In this document: piece by piece, positions 25,524 to 36,708 of the stretch
Numbering within the stretch: position 1 is the stretch's first letter
How the letters are laid out: each line of letters starts with the position of its first letter
Source: Megamerina dolium
Taxonomy: Eukaryota; Arthropoda; Insecta; Diptera; Megamerinidae
Reading direction: 5' to 3'
NCBI GenBank assembly: GCA_963854835.1
Contig: OY978526.1
Coordinates: 44,351,140 to 44,415,139 of the forward strand
Length of the DNA stretch: 64,000 bases
The notes under the pieces: model-generated
Told to the model about the DNA's origin: nothing
What the model saw: the letters and a program-made list of their open reading frames with translations, nothing else
Databases searched by the model: none
Program-made: the position numbers and the translations under genes

Positions 25524-26567
25524 GTTAGCTTATTTTTTTTTTTATTGAATCTTTCTTAAATACGAGAAACTAACAATAAGTATTCAAATCTTACAAACTA
25601 AATAAAACTATGTGATATCCCCTACGTTCCATCACAATTTGGTGAGTCGCGAGATGTAGCAATTTTACAGCATATTCAGTGTGTCTTTTCTTTTTAATCG
25701 ACGATGCCCCTTGCTCAGCAACAATTGCCTAGCAAGGGGATTCGGATGATTGTGTAATTTTTGAATGTAGCTTCTGCAGGACATTGCAACTTCCTCAGAA
25801 GTTGGATTGTATTCGCTGCAATTTTTCGATATTAGAGGGAGATGCGGTGCCCCAAAACTGAATACCATAAGTCCAGATTGGTTTCAGGATTGCTTTATAT
25901 AATAGCACTTTGTATTCAAGATTCAACTTTGATCTTTTGTGTAACAGCCACCATAACTGATTCATTTTAAGCTTGATCTGAGTTTTCTTTGCCTCTATGT
26001 GATTTTTCCATGTCAGCCTTCTGTCGAGGTGAATACCCAAGTACTTTGTTGAGGAACATTGTGGAACTGATTGGCCATTAATTTTAAGTGGGGGACATGT
26101 ATCTAGCCTTAGCGTGAAGGTTACATATACGCTCTTTGATTCATTGACTTTTATACGCCATTTTGCTAGCCAGATTTCGAGAGAATCGACATGAGTCTGC
26201 AGGAGTTTAGTAGCTTCTATGGGATTAGAGCGAGAGCACAATATTGCCGTATCATCAGCAAAGGTCGATATGAATGTATAGTTATTGTTGGGCATATCTG
26301 AAGTGTATAAGAGATACAGTAAGGGGCCCAAAACGCTTCCTTGAGGAACGCCAGCGTGAATATCCAATGGATTTGTTGTGTAATCCTTGTGATGTACGAG
26401 AAATTGTCTTTTCGTGAGGTAGCTACTAAGCAATGAGGAGACATTTGCAGGCAGTAATAGTTTAAGTTTGTAAATAAGGCCATCGTGCCATACTTTATCG
26501 AAAGCTTGAGTGATATCAAGAAAGACAGCTGAGCAATACTTTTTTTCTTCAAAAGTGTTCCTTATCG
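25498..26567 (-). mobile_element. 5'-truncated Jockey-clade LINE with poly(A) and 14-bp TSD
   Basis: Inserted in the mariner gene. The target duplication TGCATCATTCAATT lies at 25484-25497 and 26568-26581. A long T run (about 25498-25523) is the poly(A) tail of a minus-strand insertion. The 5' end is truncated inside the reverse transcriptase, typical of target-primed reverse transcription. Confidence 0.93.
25665..26567 (-). pseudogene. Jockey-clade LINE reverse transcriptase, C-terminal part
   Basis: The frame is open from the truncation point without an ATG: YCSAVFLDITQAFDKVWHDG (RT motif), then HAGVPQGSVLGPLLY, the catalytic STFADDTAIL, and KYLGIHLDRRLTWKNH. It continues through the thumb-like region to IEKLQRIQSNF and stops near 25795. 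In another frame (to 25665) SEEVAMSCRSYIQKLHNHPN and LKRKD resemble the usual end of Jockey ORF2. A short internal deletion with frameshift thus removed about 30 codons. It cannot retrotranspose itself. Confidence 0.88.
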
Positions 26568-27447
26568 TGCATCATTCAATTGATCCAATAATGCACGATA
26601 ATACTTTCCTGTGGATCCTTTTCCAAGATAATCGATAAGCAATATTCCGAGTGCATCCCAAAATACAGTGGTTATAACCTTGCCAGCCGATTTCACTGCC
26701 TTCGCCTTCTTCGGAGCACTTCCACCAGCTTCAACCCATTGTTTCGATTGATTTTTGGTTTCAGGTGTGTAGTGGTGGACCCACGTTTTATCAACAGTTA
26801 TTAATCGATACCAAAAATCAACAGGATTACGCTTTATCATGTCCAAACACCGCTGTGAAGTGGTCTCTCGAACTCGGTTTTGTTCGACACTGAGCAAACG
26901 CGGTACCCATCTTGCCGATAGCTTTTTCATATGCAAATGTTAATGCAAAATGTTGAACACACGTTCATATGAGATGTTTACCATTTCAACGATCTCAAGC
27001 AACTTGACTCGGCGATCATTCATAACGATATCGAGGATTTTCTGGATATTTTCTTTAGCAACATCTTTTCTCTTTTGGCCTTCCTGTTGATGGTATTGTT
27101 GCAGTGCTTGTTCGGCCGCGTTTAAATTCAGCAATCCAATATTTTACCATGTAATCTGACGGAGCAGACTCACCGTAATGTTTATCGAGCTTTTCTTTTG
27201 TCTCTTTCGCCGTTTTCCCTTTCAAATAATAGTGTTTAATCACTGCACGAAATTCGATTTTTTCCATTTTTCAAGAAACACAATTTTGGTTACTTCAAAC
27301 GACTACAACAAATAAACTAATCGATGAATTTGAGTGAAATTTTAACAGATGACGTTTGACAGATCGCAATTTCAAAAAAAAGGAAAGTGTTTGTGTTTGT
27401 GCTGCCTTTTTCGTACTTAGGTAGCTTCTTTATCAATCCGCCTCGTA

Positions 27448-28278
27448 TTGTTTAACGATAATGATAAATATAATTAGTAATTAATAGAAATAGAATAGAA
27501 TTGTTGCAATGCTTTTCTTTTTGTAGTTAAAAAATATGTTTTTCTTTAGTGAACAAAACAAGTACAATTTCATTGTTGTTTCAAAAAAATTGATTGTATC
27601 TATTACAATCGGTTTTTATATATACTAGTAAATAAAAAATAAAGGAAGTGTCGGATTTATTTAGAGAATTCTCAAGGGTCTGTTTTTAAATATATTTTTA
27701 AAATCCATGTGCTACGTGCATTCATATGTGTTGTACAATATATACAAAGTTTTTGTACTGAAATTTAACTGAGACTTATTTTTGAATTAAAATTAAGTGA
27801 CAAATATGCGAGTATACTTAGCAAATTATTTCTTTTGTGACATCTCTACGTGTATTATACATATGGATGTACAATAGATATAGTATTTATATTTTAGTAG
27901 CATATGTATTATATTGTACATGCATGCACTATGTACATAGCTTATGTGACATTTTCATATTCAATTTGTGTGCAAATTATTCAATTTAGTTTATGACATG
28001 AGCTAACAATAATGACGGCGACTGACGGCTCAGAACTGTAAATTCAGTATGTACTTAGTACTTGTATGTGCTATCACTTACTACAGATTTATAGAGATAT
28101 TTGTGTGATATTGAAGTAAGATGATTGTCAGCAATTTATGAAATTAAAGTAACGAATACGCATAAATATACAATGTACAATAGGCTTTTTTTTGTTTATA
28201 GATATAAGAGAAAGCATATGGACAAATAGGTAAAGTACGTACATGTGTACATACATACTCTTTGTATTATACATACAT

Positions 28279-28345
<67 letters not shown>

Positions 28346-29620
28346 TTGAGTTAATCTAATTTAAGCGTATTATGTACATACATCAATGTATATAAATTCC
28401 ATTGTACTGCATATATACGACATACGAGTGTGTATGTAAATGTGAAATTTCTTTTTCACTTCAACGTTGATGATTTTGGTGTTGGATGCTTATGTTTTAT
28501 TGTAATTTGTAAAATTTTGCTCCAATAAAAACAGAAGTTGGCAATTAACAATAAAGTTTATTGACATTTCAAGTTGTTATTCATTAGAAACGATTATAGA
28601 AGAATGAGAGAAGAATAATTGAAAGTAGTTTTTCAACTAAATTTTGTAAGTATCATATAGAACAGTGGTGCGGAACCACCTTATGACCCGAAATTTTTTA
28701 ATCTACATATATGAATATGATTTATTTCTGATATCGGTTGCGACAATATACAAAGAATTGGAAGCAACAACTACTAATCCAAAAGCAATAAAGTGAAAAA
28801 ATACGACGTCTGGTGCTGCAGAGATTTTAGTTTAATATTGTAGCACTTCAATATTTGGTACAATTTGTGTGATCTTTGCTGTACAGATATTCCCATTGAT
28901 ATATTGAGCCAAATAAAGAATAATAATAATTTGCATTATCTACTAAATTTGAAAATTCTTCAGCTCTTAGATGTTTATAAATCCTTGGACAGGTGAAATA
29001 TTTCTTCTAAGATATCGCAGGCGGCAATTTGACCACCATTGATATAGGGGATATATCATTAAAAAGATATATAAATTTGGGATAGAAGTTAAACTAGCGC
29101 ACCACAATTTAATGAAGTTTCAGTTTCGAGTACAGTTTTTCTTTCTCTTTCACGTAGATAAACATTTTGAAATATCCAGTGGGAAAAAAGGAGGAGTAAA
29201 AGGCGATTACGGCAACACTTTTTTTGAATGCAGAAGCCCTTACCATCAATATGCTATCCTTAATTAATATTTATATGAAACGGACCATATTTCAAGGCAA
29301 ACTGTAAAACAACAGATGAAGTTTTTTCAAGCACTCCAGTAATGCCAACATTTTTTCATTCCCTGTAAAATATGATTTCGATATAAAAATTACAAGTTGT
29401 GTAAAATACCAAAAGATAATTTCTTTTGTGTTCGTTTTTTGGTTGATCCTGGATTTTTCGATCGCAAAGCTAGCGCTTTACCGTTGCGCGACATCCCGTG
29501 CTATAACATTGTACACTAAAGTGATTATAAAAATAAATTTATCGAAAATATTGTAAATATTGTTGTTTTGTAACACATATTATATTGCAAATGGAAAAAA
29601 ATACGTAATTAAAATATGTG
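27448..29620. other. AT-rich spacer with TA microsatellite
   Basis: No gene. The minus frame at 28128-28346 is a translation of the TA repeat. Confidence 0.45.
28282..28341. repeat. (TA)n microsatellite
   Basis: About 30 uninterrupted TA units preceded by CATACATACACA. Confidence 0.95.
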
Positions 29621-29624
29621 ACCC

Positions 29625-29692
29625 TAGACTGGATTTGAACCCACGATCTGCAGACTTCAACGCCAACGGTTGCCCCACTATTATAACAACTA
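29625..29692 (-). repeat. tRNA-like fragment (SINE head or tRNA pseudogene)
   Basis: On the minus strand GTCTGCAGATCGTGGGTTCA followed by AATCC has a B-box form and resembles the head of the SINE family here (CTGCAGGTCGTGGGTTCAAT). No complete cloverleaf can be drawn with confidence. Confidence 0.4.
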
Positions 29693-29965
29693 ACTGATTC
29701 CATTGCAATATAGATTCGTACTAAAATTAAATCAATTGAAAATTATGAATGTTTGTATTTATGTAGCTCATTTCAGTTTTTTTGCTTATAACATTACCTC
29801 CATGCTTCTCTAGAAGTAGTGCTGGAAGCGACTGCTGAGATGTGTATTGCACTTGCATAAAAGCTGTTTTGTAATGTTTTCTGTTGGCAAGGCCTTGACA
29901 AATTGCTGCTGGATAGTTATATAATCAAAAAAACATTTCTAGCCACATATAAAATATGTATATAA

Positions 29966-30488
29966 TAGCCCTGACAGACGGCAGCGTTAATCCGGATTAA
30001 CGATTTAATTTGAATTAACTCGGGCATTAACTGCAGCTATACCGCATTAACTCTATGAGTTAATTCTTAAAATTAAAGAGGATTAGTGCAATTTTCAATG
30101 GCAACACTGCTGAAAAATTTCTATTGTGAATTTTTCTCGATCCAACTTACAAAACAATAGGTGTGTTCGCTAACAAAAAACTTTCAACAATTGTTAACAG
30201 TTTTCGACATAAAAAGCGTTGGCGAACAAATAAATCCAACTGTCAATTACGAACTGTGAATGTCAATTTACAAGTTTCTGATAGTTTTCAGTTCACGTAT
30301 TTCTTGTAGATTTTCTCATATCGAGAGTGACAGATGATAGAAATTGACAGTGATAGTAATGTAAGAGAGCAAACATAATAAAACAGCAATCAGCCGTTTA
30401 GTTAATCCGCAATACTGCCGTCTGTCAGGTTAATATTTTATTAGGCTTAATTGCGCCGGTAATCCGGATTAACGCTGCCGTCTGTCTA
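29966..30488. mobile_element. TAA-flanked MITE (PIF/Harbinger-like), copy 1
   Basis: Terminal inverted repeats around GACAGACGGCAGCGTTAATC and inverse. The left end reads TAGCCCT before it, and the right end is shortened to a plain TA. TAA at 29963-29965 and 30489-30491 is the likely target duplication. It is 523 bp with no coding capacity, and homologous to the copy at 54927-55443. Confidence 0.75.
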
Positions 30489-30491
30489 TAA

Positions 30492-31480
30492 TATAAATAT
30501 ATGTTAGTACATTAAAATGGAGGAAATTGAGTGCGGATTTTTTTCTTTTGCATAGAAATATACTCCTTATACATAAGAAGAGCAGCAGCTACTACTTTAG
30601 AACACTTAAAATTCAGGCTGCTTATATTTCTCACAAATAATAGACAATAGATATGTATATGCTTTACCACCGATTGCATTTCATAAATTTAGTATATATC
30701 ATCAATGAAGAACGCAGACTAAGTGGAAGACTTAACCTTATCTAATTGAAGAACCGCATGGAATCAGGGTATGGAATTTTTAGTTGGCTTCAGCGAGCTA
30801 TGATAAGGGTTAATGAGCAGATGGGTAAGTAGTATTTGATCCACCTTATTTGTCAACTATTTGAGAAAAATATTTCCCGAAAAAAGTTATTTCATAACAA
30901 AATAAACAAAGCAAAATTTATATTTATGCATATATCTTATAAAAAACTGCTGAAGAACATTTTGTTTCTCTTAATTTTTATGTAATTTTATTTTTATCTT
31001 CTAATACATCTTCTAGCATATGGCTAATGTATTATATATAAGTGAACATGTGTGTATTTTATTGTTTATTATTTAATTAATTCTTGTCATAATTCATCAC
31101 TCACTAAAAATAACATCCTAATTATTATTTATACGTGAAAAGTACATATTAATTGATGCTATTAATTTTAATATTCATACTTATTCTTAGCGTATGTGTG
31201 TGTAGAATTGTCTTCCCCTCTGTCTGTCTGTATGTTTATCCGTCTATTTATCACGAGTGCAGTTAAGACTACGACTTGGCAGTGATTTATGTATTTGCAC
31301 AAAGTCACGTTCAATTAACTGGTCTTACTTGCAAAATTTATCAATTTTTAATATATCGCATTTATTTTCTGAAAATATTGAGTACAAAAGAATATACTCA
31401 TATGAAGTCAATGTTAGACGTTTTATATATAATATTACATTTGCTTACAAACGCATGCTTTACATTCTGTTTATTATTAC
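30492..31480. other. AT-rich spacer
   Basis: No gene or repeat recognised. Confidence 0.4.
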
Positions 31481-31490
31481 ACAATACCAC

Positions 31491-32740
31491 AATTTGAGAA
31501 TCATTGTCCCGGGGGTGAACCAAAACAGTTTCAAACGATAGTATTTGACTTCAGTAACAAAAGCGCTAATCCCTTTTCGCTCTATTACGTCACAACATTT
31601 TTACAGTGTTTTAAAATTTGGTTTTTCGGTCAAAAGTAGAATCATGGAATTGGAAAAATCATATGTAAAATTACATTTAGGATAGTTCTTGTCTTCGGAT
31701 ACCTATATTAGAAATTTCCGAGAATTATATTCTTGGAACATTGTAACCCTCCCGTATGGGTCATTTTGAACCTTTTTTCGAAAAATCCCTAACACATATA
31801 AAAGAAATTATATGTTGCATAGATATTCGTTTTGGCTCTCTTATGGTGTGGTAGAAGCTTATATTTAGAGCATCTCTATTCATATTTTAGATATGGAGTG
31901 CTATGAAGAATTTGCTGTATTCTGCTCTTGTTATTAGTAAGACTTAATTCGTACTTTTCTCGAAGCTAGATTTCAAATTATGATTTTACTTCTGCCATCC
32001 CACGACCTTTCACTTCAGCAATATATGGTATTTATTTTTTATTTTTCGTTTAGGCTGCTTCCATGTGTCATGGTAATCCTGAAAATAAAGAGCCTAATAA
32101 TTCATGTACCAAGTGCTTTATTTTTAAGCATCTATTGTATCGTGTGATAGCTCCATGCTACAATTTGAGGGTCATTGTCTCGGGGGTGACTCAACCCAGT
32201 CTCAAACAATGGCATTTGAACTCAGTAATAAAAGTCCTAATCCTTTTCTGCTCTACTACGTCACAAATTTTTTTCACAGTGGTTTAAAATTTGGCTTTTT
32301 CTGCCAAAATGTAAAATTACATTTAGTTCTTGTATTCGGATACCTATATTAGAAATTTCCGAGATTAATTAACCCTCCAGCTATCACCCGTATGGGTTTG
32401 GACCTTTTTTCGAAAAATCACTACAACATATAAAATAATTTATAAGCTTCATCTATATTAATTCTGGCTCTCTTATGGTGTGGCAGAAACTTATATTTAG
32501 AGCATCTTTCTTCATATTTTAGATATGGTGTGCTATGACGAAATTTCCGTATCTGCTCTTATAAGAGATTAATTTCGTACTTTTCTCGAAGCTCAAATTA
32601 TGATTTTACTTCTCTCATCCCACGAAAATTCACTCAGCGGTAATATATGGTATTTATTTCTTATTTTTCGCTTAGGCTGCTTCCATGCGTCATGGTAATC
32701 CTGAAAATAAAGAGTCTAATAATTCATGTACCAAATTTTT
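31491..32740. repeat. About 0.6-kb direct (near-tandem) duplication
   Basis: A block from ACAATTTGAGAATCATTGTC (31491) to AATAATTCATGTACC (about 32108) is repeated from ACAATTTGAGGGTCATTGTC (32160) to AATAATTCATGTACC (about 32733). The offset is about 665 at the left edge and about 625 at the right because of indels. Each unit ends with a pyrimidine-rich tract and TTTAG/CTTAG before GCTGCTTCCATG, like a 3' splice site. No longer frame is conserved, so function is unknown. The frames at 31257-31541 and 32063-32352 are not supported as genes. Confidence 0.75.
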
Positions 32741-33629
32741 ACATAAAATTATATTGTTTTTTTACACTTACATATTTTTTTTTGCTAGAAATAAATTTTA
32801 ATTTTCATATGTAAGCCACATAAAGTAATTTCGCAAGGTTATGTTCAAATATTTAGATATATCATCATTTTTGTCAGCTTAAGATCAGACAAATTAATAG
32901 GCGACTCTTTGAAAGACTTTTTGTGAAATAACTTTACTTGATGCTACTAAATATTCTTATTTGTTATAAATTTACAACAACATTTGTATACAAATTGTAC
33001 AATAATAATATGATATTAATATATACATAGTAATAATAATGCTCGCAATTGCCAAGCGAAATCTGTATTGTTTCCATATCAATGTATTTGTAGTAGTTGT
33101 AACTATGCATGGTCATAATTTATACATATTAGTAACATAAAGTGTTAATCGGTTGCTTTGTAGTCTTTACTCATTTCACTGATATATTGCATCAGCCATA
33201 ATGACAGTCAACTGTATACCGGCTAAATATATGCATGTATGTATGCAATATATGCATGTTTGTGTGTTTATCCACTCGTAAGTATTGTAATCCAAACGAT
33301 TTTGTGTGAGTGTGGAAAGTACCATACGCATTGCACATACTCGTATATATGCATGTTATCGGGAATTTCTAGTATTACTCATTGATTGTGACATTTATTT
33401 TGTGCCATTTTTAGTGTTCAGTTTTGTTGAATTTTTTTCTACATTCAAGAATTTATTCAACACAATACACATTGCCTGCGCGGTATTTTCAAGGTATAAT
33501 CTTTTAGCGTGTTGGAAAGAATATTTATAAATAAAGTGTATAAATAATTCTAGGTATCAGAGAAGGGAATTAGGAGGATATGGGAAATCTATGTTCGACG
33601 AATTAATTACAGAAAATATTATATATATA
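32741..33629. other. AT-rich spacer
   Basis: No gene recognised; TATGCATG-type low complexity near 33225-33260. Confidence 0.4.
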
Positions 33630-33631
33630 TA

Positions 33632-34561
33632 AAGGGTTTTCCATTAGGGACAGAACAATTTTGTATCTTTATATGAACGCACCCTTAAACTTTTTTAATC
33701 AACTGTCAATGTCAAAACGTTAGTTAAAGTCAACATTTTCATCATGGTAAAGTTCACGAACCAGCAACTTTTGGAAATTATTAAAAATTACTACCGAAAT
33801 TCTGAGTCGGTGGTCACAACTTTAAGAGCGAAAATCATTTTCAGCGATGAAGTTCATTTCTGGCTCAATGGCTTTGTCAATATGCGTTATTGGTCAGCGT
33901 TATTGGTCATGCGTTATTGGTCAGCAACAAACCCACAAGTGCTTCTTGAGACACCGTGCAAAAAGTTACTGTTTGGAGCGGTTTTCATGCCGGACGTATG
34001 ATTGGGCCGTATTTTTTCGTGGATGAAAACGACCGTCATGTTACCGACAATGGAGAGCGCTATCGTGCTATGTTGGAAGATTATTTGTGGTCAGAATTGG
34101 ATGAACTTGACATCAGCGATATGTGGTTTCAACAAGACGGTGCCACAGCACACGTCACAATCGATTTATTGCAAGGCAAATTCGGTGAACGTGTTATCTC
34201 GAGAAATGGTCCGGTCGAATGGTCGCCTCGTTCATGCGATCAACACCATTGGATTTCTTTTTATGGGGCTTTATCAAGTCACTGCTCTATGCCAAGAAGC
34301 CAGCAACTTTAGACGAGCTCAAAGACAACATCCAACGCGAAATTGCCAACGTTCCGGTCGAAATGTGTGCTAGAGTGGTGGAAAATTGGGTCCAAAGAAT
34401 CGACCGCTGTAAACGGGCTCGTGGTGGTCATATGACCGAAATCGAATTTCATTCATAAAATGTAATGCTTGCAATGTATCCACAATAAATTTGAACTCAA
34501 TATCTCAAAGATTTCTGTGTTTTATTAATAGATAAAATTGTTATGTCCCTAATGGAAAACC

Positions 34562-34564
<3 letters not shown>
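33632..34564 (+). mobile_element. Deleted Tc1/mariner-superfamily transposon
   Basis: Terminal inverted repeats AAGGGTTTTCCATTAGGGAC and inverse, TA at 33630-33631 and 34565-34566. It is 933 bp. The right TA is the first unit of a long TA microsatellite, and TA runs also precede the left end. Confidence 0.88.
33744..34458 (+). pseudogene. Transposase relic of the FFLWG-type mariner clade
   Basis: Starts MVKFTNQQLLEIIKNYYRNS, the beginning of the DNA-binding domain. The frame then jumps directly to KIIFSDEVHFWLNGFVN (first catalytic D), so most of the DNA-binding region is deleted. A small tandem duplication encodes MRYWSALLVMRYWSATNP. A frameshift follows near 33950. The next frame has DMWFQQDGATAHVT (second D) and EWSPRSCD. 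A one-base loss near 34230 moves the rest to a third frame: TPLDFFLWGFIKSLLYAKK (third D) to a normal end RARGGHMTEIEFHS. The triad residues survive but are spread over three frames. Confidence 0.85.

Positions 34565-34641
<77 letters not shown>
34565..34641. repeat. (TA)n microsatellite abutting the transposon
   Basis: About 38 TA units starting immediately at the transposon's right TA target duplication. The minus frame at 34564-34770 is an artefact of this repeat. Confidence 0.95.
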
Positions 34642-34645
<4 letters not shown>

Positions 34646-36347
34646 AAAAGATTTAAAATCAATTCATTTTTCCTAAAGTGGTAATCGAAAACCGAGTTGT
34701 CGTCAACGGTGACAATTTTGTGTTTCCAAAAGTAGGTAAAATTAGTAAACGTTGCAGGTTGGTGACTCATGTCACACTGCCCATGAATTCTATGGGTTAA
34801 TGAAGAAAGCGGTAGGTGACAAAATTAGCTCCGGAAATGGACCTTCACATGACTCTCTAAGATCGCTACAGGATAATATGCGTCTCACTCTCATGTGATG
34901 ATCATATGCCCGAAATAATTTTCCATCATTAGTATAATGAATATACTTAGTCTTGCCATAAATATTGTAAGAAGATTTTTTACAATAAAAAGAAAACTAC
35001 TGGTTGTATTTGAATAATTTTTTGACCGTTTATTGTGACACTAGTAAGCTACCTGATATTCGAATAATAATTAATCGAATGGTTGAAATAATATAGCGTC
35101 GTAGTATGTAAGGCCATTCATCGATCGCAGTACGGACGATAACTATGGGCAAATAGACAGCTTCTACAGCGACCAGGTTATGGTAGAGTCTGCTGATTAC
35201 CATGTTCACTAAAACTGGCTACAACTTGTGGTCGAACGGTTAAGCTTTGGGTCAATTGCCAGTACTAATAAACACAGGCATATTATTTTCAAGCCATAAA
35301 ATATGCATTGTTTGTTTTGAAGCATGGTATGGTTAAGGGATCCACTTCATTTAAAATGCTTAGCTGATAGTTTTTTGCCGCTGTTTTAACACAAAAATGT
35401 AAAGATGTCGCTGTCGTCACCACCAAACCATGGCTGCGACGGGATGATGACCTCGTTCAATAATTGGCACGAGTTCAGTGGCGCATAACGCGCATAAACT
35501 CTTAAATAAGACAAAAATTATTTGTTTTTGTTGTTGTATTAACATGTGGGGTACTGGTCGTGCGAGGCCGGCTAGATCTTTTACTGTCATTTACATATCC
35601 AGTGTCCGCGAACAACTTAATAATACGATACACAAAAACACGTGTAATATTCAACTGTTTTAAATAAAAAATACGAGGTCTTTCTATTCTACATTTATGA
35701 AGAGCAATAACAGCAATACGGTTCTTTTTGCCCGACCATTGATTGGATCATAACGACTGAAACTATACTGAATGGAAGATACCAATTGCCAAAATTGTCA
35801 ACATAACATTGGGCTGCACTTAGCTTGTATTGGTATTATTTGAAATCAGTAAAGTTTATATATTCTATTGGACAATTTTATTGGTATTATTTGAAATCAG
35901 TAAAGTTTATATTAAAAATCTGAGAATTAAGGTGGAATATATTGTTGCAGAAACTAATACCCACAAGCATACTTCACCTTTTTAACTATCTATGTTTGAT
36001 ATTACAATCGTAGAGCTTTAGGGCTAGCTTTGTAGATCATCTCGGTTTGAAATCTCGGTACAAATATTGGAGAACATTTTCACGAATTGGTTAAAATTTA
36101 TGAACCGTATTACAGCGATTCACCCAGTGGAGGCAAATCAAGTTTTTGTTATCTTGGATTTGGATGAATGGAGTATATTTAGAATTTTTGAGCGACAAAT
36201 AGGCCTCTGTATTACGGATTAATTTCAATTTCACAGACTTTCTATTTTTTGAATTTTATACCGAGTTTCAATAATACCATTTCTTAAAAAGCTTTAAAAA
36301 ATAATATTCATATTTTTGAGAATTATAAATCCATTAGAATCTAATGA
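34642..36347. other. Spacer, no gene recognised
   Basis: Includes a 43-bp near-perfect direct repeat around 35829-35912 (TTGGTATTATTTGAAATCAG). A less AT-rich patch at 35095-35480 could be an old repeat, but it matches nothing I know. Confidence 0.4.
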
Positions 36348-36348
36348 A

Positions 36349-36708
36349 TGCCGTAGTTCTGTGGTTAGTGTGTTGGCCTTCTGATCTGCAGGTCGTGGGT
36401 TCAATTTCCGGCTTCGATATTAAATTTATGTTTCAACATAAATTTACTATCGAAAAGATTTTTCTTTAGAACGGTGCCCACCTGTCGGAAAGCAATTGAC
36501 AATTCTTCCGGCAGTAACAATTTGCCATAGAAAAGATTCTAAAAGCTCATAAAAAGTATTGTCACAAGGGTTCTGCCAGTCGAAACCGTTCGGCTAAAAT
36601 AAATAGGTCCCTTCTAATACTCTCCAAAATTTAACACGCACAACAGTACTGGGAGAGATGCTCGTTCCTTCGGGGCTTATAAGTGCAACATAATTTTTAT
36701 TATTTTTA
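36349..36708 (+). mobile_element. tRNA-derived SINE, full length
   Basis: The head GCCGTAGTTCTGTGGTTAGT and the B-box-like GTCGTGGGTTCAATTTCC precede the complete body (ACGGTGCCCACCTGTCGGAA, TCTTCCGGCAGTAACAATTT), a CTTCGGGGCTTATAAGTGC end and an AT tail. At about 360 bp it is the fullest copy here. ATCTAAT on both sides (about 36338 and 36713) is a candidate target duplication. Confidence 0.85.

Larger units (their letters stand above)
25136..27267 (-). pseudogene. mariner transposase, copy 2 (frameshift, stop, LINE insertion)
   Basis: From ATG 27267 (MEKIEFRAVIKHYYLKGKT) through the DNA-binding region (APSDYMVKYWIAEFKRGRTS), which copy 1 has partly lost. The AAAAGAG duplication at about 27064-27077 shifts the frame after GRPKE, and a TAA follows FNILH at 26942-26940. 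Both lesions are shared with copy 1. The first catalytic motif is changed (VDKTWVHHY instead of VDETW). The LINE then interrupts the gene after LLDQLNDA. The rest resumes at 25495 with LFLQDNAPIHTA and SPDLAPNDFFLF, and a complete C-terminus KGDYVEK. Inactive. Confidence 0.9.
25073..27445 (-). mobile_element. mariner-family transposon, copy 2, split by a LINE
   Basis: Same termini as copy 1, reverse orientation, TA at 25071-25072 and 27446-27447. The right terminus has lost one C (CCGCCTCG). After removing the LINE at 25498-26567 and one target-site copy, about 1.29 kb remains, matching copy 1. Confidence 0.93.

Noticed and set aside
28128..28346. Minus-strand frame full of Tyr-Ile repeats
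   Set aside because: It is simply the translation of the (TA)n microsatellite; the same applies to 34564-34770.
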